Positions 1 to 6,038 of a DNA stretch of 11,654 nt are shown here, one piece after another. The notes under the pieces are model-generated. The model made no database searches and was not told the origin of the DNA. It saw only the letters and a list, made by a program, of their open reading frames with translations. The translations under genes and the position numbers were made by a program. Positions within the stretch are counted from its first letter, which is position 1; every line of letters begins with the position of its first letter. Origin of the DNA: DATBED01 sp036276195 (GTDB taxonomy: Bacteria > Patescibacteriota > Saccharimonadia > Saccharimonadales > UBA4665); assembly GCA_036276195.1 (NCBI GenBank), contig DATBED010000067.1, positions 1 through 11,654 on the forward strand, written 5' to 3'.

Positions 1-35
1 ACCCGATCCTCTCGGGTAAAGTGGTGGTGAGCCAT
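1..35 (-). CDS. N-terminus of a possible IS30-type transposase (partial, runs off the left edge)
   Basis: Only the first 11 codons are in the window, read leftward from an ATG at 35-33: MAHHHFTREDR. A good ribosome binding site (AAGGAG, plus-strand 44-49 as ctcctt) lies 8 bases upstream of that ATG, so the start looks real. The pattern of aromatic/His residues followed by an F/L-T-x-E-E/D-R motif is how many IS30-family transposases begin, just before their N-terminal helix-turn-helix. That family assignment rests on 11 residues and is an inference. The start region lies in one arm of an imperfect inverted repeat (29-39 with 90-100). If the call is right, an insertion sequence sits at the left boundary of the division cluster. 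It could equally be another small helix-turn-helix protein. Confidence 0.4.
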   Translation of the reverse strand, partial: MAHHHFTREDR

Positions 36-100
36 ATGGATCACTCCTTCCGTATTAGTTAGTGTTGCAACCAACAGGATACGGAGAAGCCATATGGCTC
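29..100. repeat. Imperfect inverted repeat containing two mirrored translation starts
   Basis: GAGCCATATGG (29-39) and CCATATGGCTC (90-100) are a perfect 11-bp inverted repeat. A second pair, TCCGTAT (49-55) and ATACGGA (79-85), lies inside it. Each outer arm holds an ATG preceded by a GGAG-type ribosome binding site: the minus-strand ATG at 35-33, and a plus-strand ATG at 94-96 that opens only a 13-codon ORF (94-135, MAPQVILESRFEC). This could be the end of an insertion sequence, a divergent regulatory region, or a stem-loop in a transcript. Confidence 0.5.
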
Positions 101-150
101 CACAAGTTATTTTGGAATCGCGTTTTGAGTGTTAATTCAGCACGTTAACC

Positions 151-179
151 TTGACCATTATCAATTAATATGATAGGAT
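151..179 (+). promoter_or_regulatory. Promoter of the small exported-protein gene, leaderless layout
   Basis: TTGACC (151-156), a 17-bp spacer, then TAGGAT (174-179) preceded by TGA, an extended -10. Counting 7 bases past the -10 puts the expected transcription start on the A of the ATG at 186. No Shine-Dalgarno sequence is present, so the mRNA is probably leaderless. Confidence 0.6.
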
Positions 180-185
180 AAAAAT

Positions 186-605
186 ATGAGTCAGAAGCCC
201 CAGTTACGTTTAATAGAAGGCGGTCGCTCTAAAGAGGGAAGTAGTAATGCGCGCCGCGTCGGTTTAGGGTCTATAGCTACCGCGGGAGTCGCAAGTCTCA
301 CCTTGGCATTACTTAGTCATGGGCCAAGCTCATCTGTTTCTGCAGAAAGTGCTGCGCACCCTCTTCCGGTAGCTGCTTTGAAAGCTGATAGGCAAGTTCC
401 TGTTACTGCTAGGGTGGGTGACGGAGAAGATGATTTAATAGCCGCTGTGGAACCTGAAGTATTGACAGCAAACCCTTCCTTAAAAGCTGAAGTAGAAGGT
501 TATATTGACGAACAAGCCAACGGAAACTTTATACAAGTAGGACAAACTCTGAATGTCCCAGTTGTAACTGCTCGTCAACTTAACGAAGCTAATCATAAAC
601 CCTAG
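186..605 (+). CDS. Small exported or membrane-anchored protein with a LysM-like C-terminus (function unknown)
   Basis: This is a 139-residue protein that I do not recognise by name. After a charged N-terminal tail (residues 1-25) there is one hydrophobic stretch (about 27-45) ending in small Ser/Ala residues, fitting a signal peptide or single membrane anchor. A low-complexity region follows. The C-terminus has the pattern ANPSL...NGNFIQVGQTLNVPVV (about 95-127), which resembles the second half of a LysM peptidoglycan-binding repeat (asparagine, then PGQ-x-L-x-VP). No full LysM with the usual first half is visible, so the domain call is tentative. The gene has its own promoter and is closed by a terminator at 671-699, so it is transcribed separately from mraZ. 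Its base composition is more AT-rich than the dcw genes. A cell-envelope role is a guess from the exported topology and position. Confidence 0.6.
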   Translation: MSQKPQLRLIEGGRSKEGSSNARRVGLGSIATAGVASLTLALLSHGPSSSVSAESAAHPLPVAALKADRQVPVTARVGDGEDDLIAAVEPEVLTANPSLKAEVEGYIDEQANGNFIQVGQTLNVPVVTARQLNEANHKP

Positions 606-670
606 CGTTTAGGCTAAGATGTAGGGCGCTATATGTTGTGTGTTGGTGCATAACTTCTTAAAAACTGTGG

Positions 671-699
671 AAAAGTGGTGTGCGAAACACCACTTTTTT
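671..699 (+). terminator. Rho-independent terminator after the small exported-protein gene
   Basis: An 11-bp perfect stem (671-681 with 687-697) with a 5-base GCGAA loop runs into six Ts (694-699). It separates the upstream gene from the dcw cluster. Confidence 0.85.
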
Positions 700-711
700 G
701 GTGTTTGTCTA

Positions 712-740
712 TTGCAGGGGGTTAGAGTGGGTAGTACACT
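712..740 (+). promoter_or_regulatory. mraZ promoter
   Basis: TTGCAG (712-717), a 17-bp spacer, then TACACT (735-740). The expected start is near 747, giving an mraZ leader of about 75 nt. It begins just after the terminator at 671-699. One AGTGGGTAG box lies inside the spacer and the other just after the -10. Confidence 0.7.
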
Positions 741-755
741 CATGGCAGTGGGTAG
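726..755 (+). promoter_or_regulatory. Candidate MraZ operator: two direct AGTGGGTAG boxes
   Basis: Two identical 9-bp direct repeats, 726-734 and 747-755, have starts 21 bp apart, about two helical turns. Each contains TGGG, the core that MraZ is known to bind as short direct repeats upstream of mraZ in E. coli. A weaker TGG follows 10 bp after the second box (759-761). The boxes sit in the promoter spacer and over the expected transcription start, where bound MraZ would block RNA polymerase. Autorepression is inferred from this placement. Confidence 0.65.
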
Positions 756-822
756 AAATGGAACGGCCAAATAGCGTGACATTTCGAAAAATAAAAAACC
801 ACTAGCAGCTTAAAGGATACCA

Positions 823-1188
823 ATGGCCGCGGTAGACTACTTCGAACGCAAGCTGGACGACAAGCGGCGGTTAACCATACCTCCCGAGCTTCGAGCCAAG
901 TTTGCCAGCGGGGTAGTTGTGACTCGTGGGTTCGGTAAGTACCTGCATCTTTACCCAAAGGATGTCTGGGAAAACTTAGTCGAACCGCGGTTGGCCGGCG
1001 ATATCCTCGACGAGCGCATCGCCGATCTAAACATCCAATTCAGGATGGGCAAGGTCGAGATGCTGCCCGACGATAAACAGGGGCGCGTCACCCTCGAGCA
1101 ACACCTGCTCGATTACGCCGGAATCGTGCGTGAAGTGATTGCGGTAGGCGTCGGCCAATATTGGCGCCTGATGGCCCCCGAAAAGTAA
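823..1188 (+). CDS. mraZ: MraZ, AbrB-like transcriptional regulator of the dcw cluster
   Basis: MraZ forms ring-shaped oligomers that bind direct repeats upstream of its own gene and regulate the division cluster. This 121-residue protein shows the two expected SpoVT/AbrB-type half-domains. The first carries DDKRRLTIP (12-20) and the second DDKQGRVTL (83-91), each matching the family signature D-x-K-G-R-hydrophobic. In the first copy the usual glycine is arginine. At 121 residues it is shorter than the usual 140-150, and the chain ends soon after the second repeat. The ATG is preceded by AAAGGA five bases upstream, one of the few clear Shine-Dalgarno sites here. It is the first gene of the cluster, its normal place, and the AGTGGGTAG boxes upstream are its likely operator. 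Confidence 0.93.
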   Translation: MAAVDYFERKLDDKRRLTIPPELRAKFASGVVVTRGFGKYLHLYPKDVWENLVEPRLAGDILDERIADLNIQFRMGKVEMLPDDKQGRVTLEQHLLDYAGIVREVIAVGVGQYWRLMAPEK

Positions 1189-1413
1189 GCGCCGCACCTT
1201 AACAATTAGGGCCGGAATAAGAACGCGAGTTCACCTATCTGGCAGTCAACAAGTGGAGTCGATAGTAAACCACTCAAAAAAAGTGCTTCGTACATTTCAA
1301 AAACACCTCCCAAAACTCCACCTCACACATAAGTCTCTCAAACTTGATTTGGCAAATTGTATTCGTACGACGAGCTGAATCACCCAAAACAAAAACTACA
1401 GAAAAACAAAAAG

Positions 1414-1441
1414 TTGACTGCTAGGTAGGTGACCTTGTAAC
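1414..1441 (+). promoter_or_regulatory. Promoter just upstream of rsmH
   Basis: TTGACT (1414-1419), a 16-bp spacer, then TGTAAC (1436-1441). TAACAA (1438-1443) at 18 bp is an alternative -10. The start would fall near 1448-1450, only 6-8 bases before the rsmH ATG at 1456, too close for a Shine-Dalgarno site. The remaining gap from 1189 is A-rich, with no gene and no strong terminator; a weak AGTGG/CCACT stem lies at 1250-1274. Confidence 0.5.
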
Positions 1442-1455
1442 AAAAGCAAGACAAG

Positions 1456-2361
1456 ATGCACCAAAACAAACACCAAAATAAAAACAAACAGCACGAGCCG
1501 GTATTACTCAAAGCAGTATTGCAGTACCTCGATCCGTCAGCAGGAGAATCATATCTCGACTTGACGGCCGGATACGGCGGACATGCCAGGGCAATAACGG
1601 AGCGGGTTGGAAGCCTCACAAACGTCACCCTGGTTGACCGTGATTTAAACGCGGCCCAGGTACTCCGGGAAGAATTGCCGGACGCCGACATTCGGCAGCA
1701 GGACTTTTTGGCTGCCAGCCGGGAGCTAGTCGCCGAGGGGCGGCAGTTTGATCTTATTTTGGCCGATTTGGGTGTATCGTCACCGCACCTTAACGAAGGC
1801 AAGCGCGGTTTTGCCATAGTCCATTCCGGTCCGCTGGATATGCGGATGGACCAGTCGCAAGCGCTAACGGCCGCCAACATAGTTAATAGCTATGGCGAGG
1901 CGGAACTGGCGGACTTGTTGCGGCGCTATGGCGAAGAACCGAAAGCAGCCCAGATTGCACGCAGAATCGTGCAAGCCAGGCCGCTGCTTACCACCGATGA
2001 GCTGGCCGCTGTAGCGGCTCGGGCTTGGCCCGGGCACTCCAAAGTTCATCCGGCGACGCGGACGTTCCAAGCGATCCGCATTGCCGTAAACGATGAGCTG
2101 CGCCAGTTGCAAGAGGCTCTACCGCTGTGGATTGAGTTGCTCAATCCGGGTGGGCGCCTGGCTGTCATCAGCTTCCATAGTCTGGAAGACCGATTGGTCA
2201 AACTGGCTTTGGCCGAAGCTTCTGGCAATCTTTACGACGCCGAGCTTCGCTTGCTGACCAAAAGTCCGGTCATCGCCGGCCCCGACGAAATAGTTCACAA
2301 TCCGCGAGCCCGTAGCGCTAAGCTGCGAGCCGCCGTGAAAATAAAAAAGAAAGGGAACTAG
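1456..2361 (+). CDS. rsmH: RsmH, 16S rRNA (cytosine-1402-N4)-methyltransferase
   Basis: RsmH (MraW) uses S-adenosylmethionine to methylate N4 of C1402 in the decoding centre of 16S rRNA. The 301-residue length is normal. Visible family motifs are HEPVLL (13-18), the SAM-binding loop DLTAGYGGHARAI (35-47), DRDLNA (61-66), DLGVSSPHL (104-112), PLDMRMD (126-132), HPATRTFQAIRIAVNDEL (198-215), ISFHSLEDR (238-246) and the C-terminal NPRARSAKLR. The canonical core starts at about residue 13. The first 12 residues are a Gln/Asn/Lys-rich extension coded by an A-rich stretch like the upstream untranslated DNA. The ATG at 1456 is still the only credible start, because an in-frame TAA lies at 1438-1440 and no start codon occurs nearer HEPVLL. 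No ribosome binding site is visible. Confidence 0.96.
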   Translation: MHQNKHQNKNKQHEPVLLKAVLQYLDPSAGESYLDLTAGYGGHARAITERVGSLTNVTLVDRDLNAAQVLREELPDADIRQQDFLAASRELVAEGRQFDLILADLGVSSPHLNEGKRGFAIVHSGPLDMRMDQSQALTAANIVNSYGEAELADLLRRYGEEPKAAQIARRIVQARPLLTTDELAAVAARAWPGHSKVHPATRTFQAIRIAVNDELRQLQEALPLWIELLNPGGRLAVISFHSLEDRLVKLALAEASGNLYDAELRLLTKSPVIAGPDEIVHNPRARSAKLRAAVKIKKKGN

Positions 2362-2362
2362 C

Positions 2363-2422
2363 ATGCCTATACAGGTAAAAGGTAGCTCCCGAGCCTACAA
2401 GATCTACGTTAAAGTGGTCTAG
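2363..2422 (+). CDS. Possible 19-residue peptide coupled to rsmH
   Basis: An ATG one base after the rsmH stop opens a 19-codon frame, MPIQVKGSSRAYKIYVKVV, ending in TAG. It has one of the better ribosome binding sites in the window (AAGGGA, 2351-2356, 7 bases from the last G to the ATG), which suggests translational coupling to rsmH. The peptide is basic with a beta-prone, hydrophobic C-terminus. It resembles nothing I recognise. It could be a real microprotein, a leader peptide ahead of the GC-rich hairpin at 2435-2454, or chance. Confidence 0.3.
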   Translation: MPIQVKGSSRAYKIYVKVV

Positions 2423-2434
2423 TAGTGTAGCTCC

Positions 2435-2454
2435 AGCCCCGGTCTGCCGGGGTT
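2435..2454 (+). other. GC-rich hairpin between rsmH and ftsL
   Basis: An 8-bp stem (2435-2442 with 2447-2454, including one G-T pair) closes a TCTG tetraloop. No T run follows, so it is not a standard intrinsic terminator. It lies at the upstream edge of the putative ftsL promoter and could protect the rsmH mRNA 3' end or pause polymerase. Confidence 0.5.
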
Positions 2455-2481
2455 GGGGCGCCAAACAAACATAAATATAAA
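2453..2481 (+). promoter_or_regulatory. Possible ftsL promoter, leaderless layout
   Basis: TATAAA (2476-2481) ends 5 bases before the ATG at 2487. A poor -35 (TTGGGG, 2453-2458) lies 17 bp upstream. The predicted start falls on the ATG, as for the genes at 186 and 3175. The weak -35 makes this the least certain of the set. Confidence 0.35.
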
Positions 2482-2486
2482 AATAT

Positions 2487-2834
2487 ATGACATATTCAAG
2501 CTCACTAGCCATGAACCGTTCGCGCTTCCAGGGTCGGAATAAGAACCTGGTGGCTACGCCTGCTCAGGTCCGGGCGCTAGGCCCAGTTAGCAACACCATT
2601 GTGTTGATCGTACTGGCCTGCTTGCTCGGCTTGCTCTATCTGGCACAGGTGACCAAGACGAACGCTTATGGCTATCAGATCAATGCTTTGCAGCAGATGC
2701 AGTCTTCGCTGAAAAGCCAGCACGACGACCTGGAAGTGGCTTCGGCTCGTTTGCAGTCGCTGGCTCGGGTACAGGGCAGCGCTGTGGCCAAAAACCTGGT
2801 CGCTACCGCCCCTTCAGCCACCGTCAAGAACTAG
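2487..2834 (+). CDS. ftsL: FtsL-like septum protein (short bitopic membrane protein with coiled coil)
   Basis: FtsL forms a complex with FtsB and FtsQ and helps activate FtsW-FtsI at the septum. FtsL is too divergent to assign by sequence alone. The call rests on size (115 residues), topology and position between rsmH and ftsI. There is a basic N-terminal cytoplasmic tail (1-35), one membrane segment (about 36-54, IVLIVLACLLGLLYLA) and a heptad-like extracytoplasmic helix (about 60-94, rich in Gln, Leu and Ser). A short Ala/Val-rich tail ends the chain. Two starts are possible: ATG 2487, directly after the TATAAA element, or ATG 2511, giving MNRSRFQGRN. Neither has a clear ribosome binding site. 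It could also be a FtsB/DivIC-like protein, but the position favours FtsL. Confidence 0.8.
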   Translation: MTYSSSLAMNRSRFQGRNKNLVATPAQVRALGPVSNTIVLIVLACLLGLLYLAQVTKTNAYGYQINALQQMQSSLKSQHDDLEVASARLQSLARVQGSAVAKNLVATAPSATVKN

Positions 2835-2853
2835 CTTTCTGCTGACTTTTTCA

Positions 2854-2882
2854 GCTCGACCAGAAATTTCTGCCGGTCGAGC
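2854..2882 (+). other. Stem-loop downstream of ftsL
   Basis: GCTCGACC (2854-2861) pairs perfectly with GGTCGAGC (2875-2882). The 13-base loop itself contains the palindrome AGAAATTTCT. No T run follows, so it is not a canonical terminator, but it begins 20 bases after the ftsL stop and may stabilise or end that transcript. Confidence 0.5.
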
Positions 2883-3011
2883 CGCGCCATTTCGTATCAT
2901 GGCTGCTTTATGACTTCGCCGGCGCGTTAGTTTTGTTGTATCAGATGCATCAGTTTCTGGGTTCTTCATAGCTTCTGCCTTACCACCTTTAAACGTGTAT
3001 ACAAATAAGGA

Positions 3012-3040
3012 TTGTCACCTCTAGAGACTGTATATACATT
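3012..3040 (+). promoter_or_regulatory. Possible distal ftsI promoter
   Basis: TTGTCA (3012-3017), a 17-bp spacer containing TATATA, then TACATT (3035-3040). It would start near 3047 and give a 128-nt leader that includes AGGAG (3167-3171) before the ftsI ATG. Confidence 0.4.
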
Positions 3041-3137
3041 TAACATGTAGCCGCAAGGGGCGAAGGAAAAGGCCACAAATTGGGCGAGAGAAGGCTAAAT
3101 AATAGGAAAGTTTAACATACGCACCCCTTAAGCGTAA

Positions 3138-3166
3138 TCGACATCGTAAGCCCGAAGTTATATAAT
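3138..3166 (+). promoter_or_regulatory. Strong proximal ftsI promoter, leaderless layout
   Basis: TCGACA (3138-3143), a 17-bp spacer, then a perfect TATAAT (3161-3166): 11 of 12 consensus bases, the best promoter in the window. The expected start (3173-3175) coincides with the ATG at 3175, so this transcript would lack a ribosome binding site. Confidence 0.75.
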
Positions 3167-3174
3167 AGGAGCGG

Positions 3175-4953
3175 ATGGTTCCAAACAAAAACGAAGTTAG
3201 CCAAGCGATTAAGCGCGTCCGATTATGGTACGGCTTGCTGTTGCTGGTGCTGATGGTTTTTGGCGTGCGTCTATTCTATATTCAGGTGATCCGCTACGAC
3301 CATTATCATGCCGCAGCGCTAAGCGATCAGCTTAAGCAGTATCAAATTCCGGCGACTCGCGGCATTATCGAGGCACATGATGGCGGTAACGTGCTGCCGA
3401 TTGTGCTTAACCAGCAGCTCTACACCCTATACGCCGACCCGGTTTATATTAAAAATGCCAGTCAAGATGCGGCTAAACTCCAAAAAATCATCGGCGGCGA
3501 TGCCAGCCAATATGCCCAGCTGATGCAGACTAAAAACAGCCGCTACGCTGTGCTTGGTAAGAAGTTAGCCGGCGACCAGGCCAACCAAATCGCAGCTTTG
3601 AAGCTGCCAGGCATTGGCACCCAGGCACAGGATTACCGAACCTATCCGCAAGGCTCACTGGCTTCGCAAGTGCTAGGTTTCGTGAATAACGATGGCACGG
3701 GCGAGTATGGCATTGAGCAGGCATTAAATAAGCAGCTGAGTGGCAAGCCGGGGCAGGTCAAAGCCGTAACGGATGCCAGCGGCGTGCCGCTGGCTGCTAG
3801 TAAAGATAACGTCGAAACGGCTCCCCAGAACGGCAATAATGTGGTGACGACCATCGATTTACCAATGCAGGCCCGCATGGAGCAAATTCTGCAGCAGGAG
3901 TACCAAAAAACTAAGTCGCAAGGCTTGAGCGCTATCATTATGGACCCCAATACCGGCCAAATTAAGGCCATGGCCAATTACCCGACTTATGATCCGAGCA
4001 ATTATCAAGATGTCAGTGACCCCAGTCTGTTCCAAAACGCGGCCGTCACTAATGCAATTGAGCCGGGTTCCACCATGAAAGTCATGACGGTTGCGGCGTC
4101 GCTCGACCAAGGCATAATTACGCCCAATACTACCTTTTATGATCCGGCTCACTGGCTGGTCGACGGTTTTGACATTACCGACATCGAAGAAGACGGCGGT
4201 CCGCGAGTGCAGAGCATAGGCAGCTTGCTTAACCTGTCGCTTAACACTGGCGCTACTTGGTTGCTGATGCAAATGGGCGGCGGCCAAATCAACGACAAGG
4301 CCCGCAATACCTGGTACAACTATATGACCAACCACTTCCGTCTGGGGCAGGCGACTGGTGTAGAGCAGGGCTACGAGCCAAACGGCCTGGTACCGTCACC
4401 GCAAGATAATGGAGCCGGCATCAATTTGACGTATGCCAACACCGCTTTTGGCCAAGCAGTACAAATTACGGCCCTGCAGATGGCGGCGGCTGATTCAGCC
4501 GTACTTAACGGCGGCACTTACTACCAGCCGACATTAGTCGACCAGCTGGTCGATTCTAGCGGCCACGCCATGCCTAATAAGCCGAAAGTCCTAAAAGCCC
4601 ATGTAGTGGCGCCCAAGGTTAGCCAAGAAATGTTGCCGCTAATGCAATACGTGGTCGAGCAACATCTCCAAGAAGGCTTTGGCTATCTTAATTTTGACCA
4701 ATCCAACTACACCGTAGGAGGCAAGACTGGCACAGCCCAGGTAGCCAAGCCCGGTGGCGGCTACTACGATAATAAGTTCAATGGCACTTACGTGGGCTTT
4801 GTTGGCGGTAACAAGCCGCAGTACGTCATCGTGGTCTTCAATATTTTACCCAATGTGGCGGGGTACGCCGGCTCTTATGGCGGCCAACCGGTGTTTGCCG
4901 ACCTGGCACACATGTTGATCGACAATTCCTACGTAACCCCTAAATCGCAGTAG
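3175..4953 (+). CDS. ftsI: FtsI/PBP2-type septal transpeptidase (class B penicillin-binding protein)
   Basis: This enzyme crosslinks septal peptidoglycan with D,D-transpeptidase activity outside the membrane, working with FtsW. The 592-residue protein has a short basic cytoplasmic tail, one membrane anchor (about 20-38) and a class B dimerisation domain beginning near RGIIEAHDGG (62-71). The C-terminal transpeptidase domain has all three catalytic motifs: SxxK as STMK with nucleophile Ser299 (299-302), SLN (355-357) and KTG (517-519, in GGKTGTAQ). The family core GVPLA (203-207) and TTIDLPMQ (225-232) are also present. AGGAG lies only 3 bases before the ATG, short for a working Shine-Dalgarno site, and the proximal promoter predicts a start at the ATG itself. 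The place before mraY and ftsW supports the septal rather than elongation role. Confidence 0.95.
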   Translation: MVPNKNEVSQAIKRVRLWYGLLLLVLMVFGVRLFYIQVIRYDHYHAAALSDQLKQYQIPATRGIIEAHDGGNVLPIVLNQQLYTLYADPVYIKNASQDAAKLQKIIGGDASQYAQLMQTKNSRYAVLGKKLAGDQANQIAALKLPGIGTQAQDYRTYPQGSLASQVLGFVNNDGTGEYGIEQALNKQLSGKPGQVKAVTDASGVPLAASKDNVETAPQNGNNVVTTIDLPMQARMEQILQQEYQKTKSQGLSAIIMDPNTGQIKAMANYPTYDPSNYQDVSDPSLFQNAAVTNAIEPGSTMKVMTVAASLDQGIITPNTTFYDPAHWLVDGFDITDIEEDGGPRVQSIGSLLNLSLNTGATWLLMQMGGGQINDKARNTWYNYMTNHFRLGQATGVEQGYEPNGLVPSPQDNGAGINLTYANTAFGQAVQITALQMAAADSAVLNGGTYYQPTLVDQLVDSSGHAMPNKPKVLKAHVVAPKVSQEMLPLMQYVVEQHLQEGFGYLNFDQSNYTVGGKTGTAQVAKPGGGYYDNKFNGTYVGFVGGNKPQYVIVVFNILPNVAGYAGSYGGQPVFADLAHMLIDNSYVTPKSQ

Positions 4954-4967
4954 ATTTTTAGTAAAAA

Positions 4968-4976
4968 TGATATAAT
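4968..4976 (+). promoter_or_regulatory. Extended -10 promoter before mraY
   Basis: TGATATAAT (4968-4976) is a perfect extended -10 element with no recognisable -35. The expected start near 4983 gives a 14-nt, A- and C-rich leader without a Shine-Dalgarno site before the mraY ATG at 4997. The downstream genes through ftsQ are packed closely enough to be read from it. Confidence 0.55.
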
Positions 4977-4996
4977 AAAAAACAAAAACCTCACCC

Positions 4997-6034
4997 ATGA
5001 ACACTTTACACCTTGCCATCTCGACACATAATCTGATCCGTATCCTAAGTTTAGGCTTTTTAGGATTTGCCCTCAGCATGCTGGTTACGCCGCTGTATAC
5101 CACGGTGGCTTATAAACGTGAGTGGTGGAAGCGGCAGCGCACCGAAGCCTGGTCGGGCGGCCAAGCAACTGTTTATGCCAAACTGCACGCTGCTAAACAC
5201 AAGCGTAATATACCGACCATGGCCGGCCTAATTTTTGTGATCTCGATTGCCTTAGTTACGTTGCTATTCAATCTGTCGCGTGGTCAGACCTGGCTGCCGC
5301 TAGCCGGTCTAGTGGCCGCCGCCGCCATCGGTCTAGTTGATGACGCCATGAATATCCGTAGCACCGGTGGCGTAGCCGGAATGCCGGCCCGCACCAAGTT
5401 CTCGTTATACAGCTTGCTGGTATTGGCCGCCGGCTGGTGGTTTTACGCCAAGCTGGGTGTTCATTCGGTTTATTTGCCCTGGCTGCACCAATGGCATATC
5501 GGCGTGCTGGTGATAGCTTTGTTCTGGTTAGTGGTCATCGCCACGGCCATGTCGGTTAACATTACCGACGGGCTGGATGGGCTGGCCGGCGGCTTGCTAA
5601 CTTCCTCGTTCACCGCCTATGCCATTATTGCGGCCGTAGAGCACAAATTCGCCTTGGCCGGCTTCTGTTTAACAGTGGTTGGCACGTTGTTAAGTTACAC
5701 CTGGTTTAACATCTACCCGGCGCGCTTTTTTATGGGGGACACCGGCTCCTTTGCTCTGGGAACGGCACTCGGTATTATTGCTTTGCAGACCGACACGGTT
5801 TACGTGTTGCCGATCATCGGCTTAGTCTATGTGATCGAAACCGGCTCGGTCATAGTTAACCGCACCTCCAAGAAGTTACGTCATGGCAAAAAAGTCTTCT
5901 TATCGTCGCCGATCCACCACCACTTTGAGGCTATCGGCTGGCCGGAAACCAAAGTGACGATGCGCTTTTGGATCCTCGGCCAGGTGGCCGGCGTGTTGGG
6001 GTTGATCGTCTTCTTAACGAGCAGACAGATGTAA
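4997..6034 (+). CDS. mraY: MraY, phospho-N-acetylmuramoyl-pentapeptide transferase
   Basis: MraY moves phospho-MurNAc-pentapeptide from UDP to undecaprenyl phosphate in the cytoplasmic membrane, making lipid I. The 345-residue protein is strongly hydrophobic with about ten membrane segments. Conserved sites are HKRNIPTMAG (68-77), the Mg-binding aspartates in GLVDD (112-116), NITDGLDGLAGG (188-199), the FMGDTGS loop (245-251) with its catalytic-site Asp248, and SSPIHHHFE (303-311) with the His triad. GWPETKVTMRFW (314-325) closes the core. HHHFE and the position between ftsI and ftsW separate it from WecA/TagO-type relatives. It starts 43 bases after ftsI and ends 4 bases before ftsW. No ribosome binding site is visible before the ATG; the short leader is A- and C-rich. 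Confidence 0.97.
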   Translation: MNTLHLAISTHNLIRILSLGFLGFALSMLVTPLYTTVAYKREWWKRQRTEAWSGGQATVYAKLHAAKHKRNIPTMAGLIFVISIALVTLLFNLSRGQTWLPLAGLVAAAAIGLVDDAMNIRSTGGVAGMPARTKFSLYSLLVLAAGWWFYAKLGVHSVYLPWLHQWHIGVLVIALFWLVVIATAMSVNITDGLDGLAGGLLTSSFTAYAIIAAVEHKFALAGFCLTVVGTLLSYTWFNIYPARFFMGDTGSFALGTALGIIALQTDTVYVLPIIGLVYVIETGSVIVNRTSKKLRHGKKVFLSSPIHHHFEAIGWPETKVTMRFWILGQVAGVLGLIVFLTSRQM

Positions 6035-6038
6035 TGCC

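Larger units (their letters stand above)
2835..3174 (+). other. 340-bp non-coding leader region before ftsI
   Basis: No ORF of note lies on either strand. The region holds the stem-loop at 2854-2882, two candidate ftsI promoters (3012-3040 and 3138-3166), and a purine-rich stretch (3048-3117) with repeated GGC/GCC segments that could fold in the longer transcript. I do not recognise a known riboswitch in it. Confidence 0.5.

Noticed and set aside
1..17. Hairpin ACCCGA-TCCTC-TCGGGT at the left edge, possibly a terminator or RNA-gene end
   Set aside because: No T run follows on either strand, and the bases are explained as codons of the minus-strand transposase-like ORF.
665..676. TTTTCCACAG (minus strand), also at 9559-9570, fitting a relaxed DnaA-box pattern
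   Set aside because: There are only two isolated copies far apart, one next to a terminator stem, with no AT-rich unwinding region, dnaA or dnaN nearby; not evidence of an origin.
740..958. 72-residue minus-strand ORF over the mraZ promoter and start
   Set aside because: It is a shadow of mraZ and its leader, with no domain, no ribosome binding site and a composition set by the opposite strand.
3859..4335. 158-residue minus-strand ORF inside ftsI
   Set aside because: It lies wholly within a well-supported ftsI frame with catalytic motifs, and its translation has no recognisable domain.
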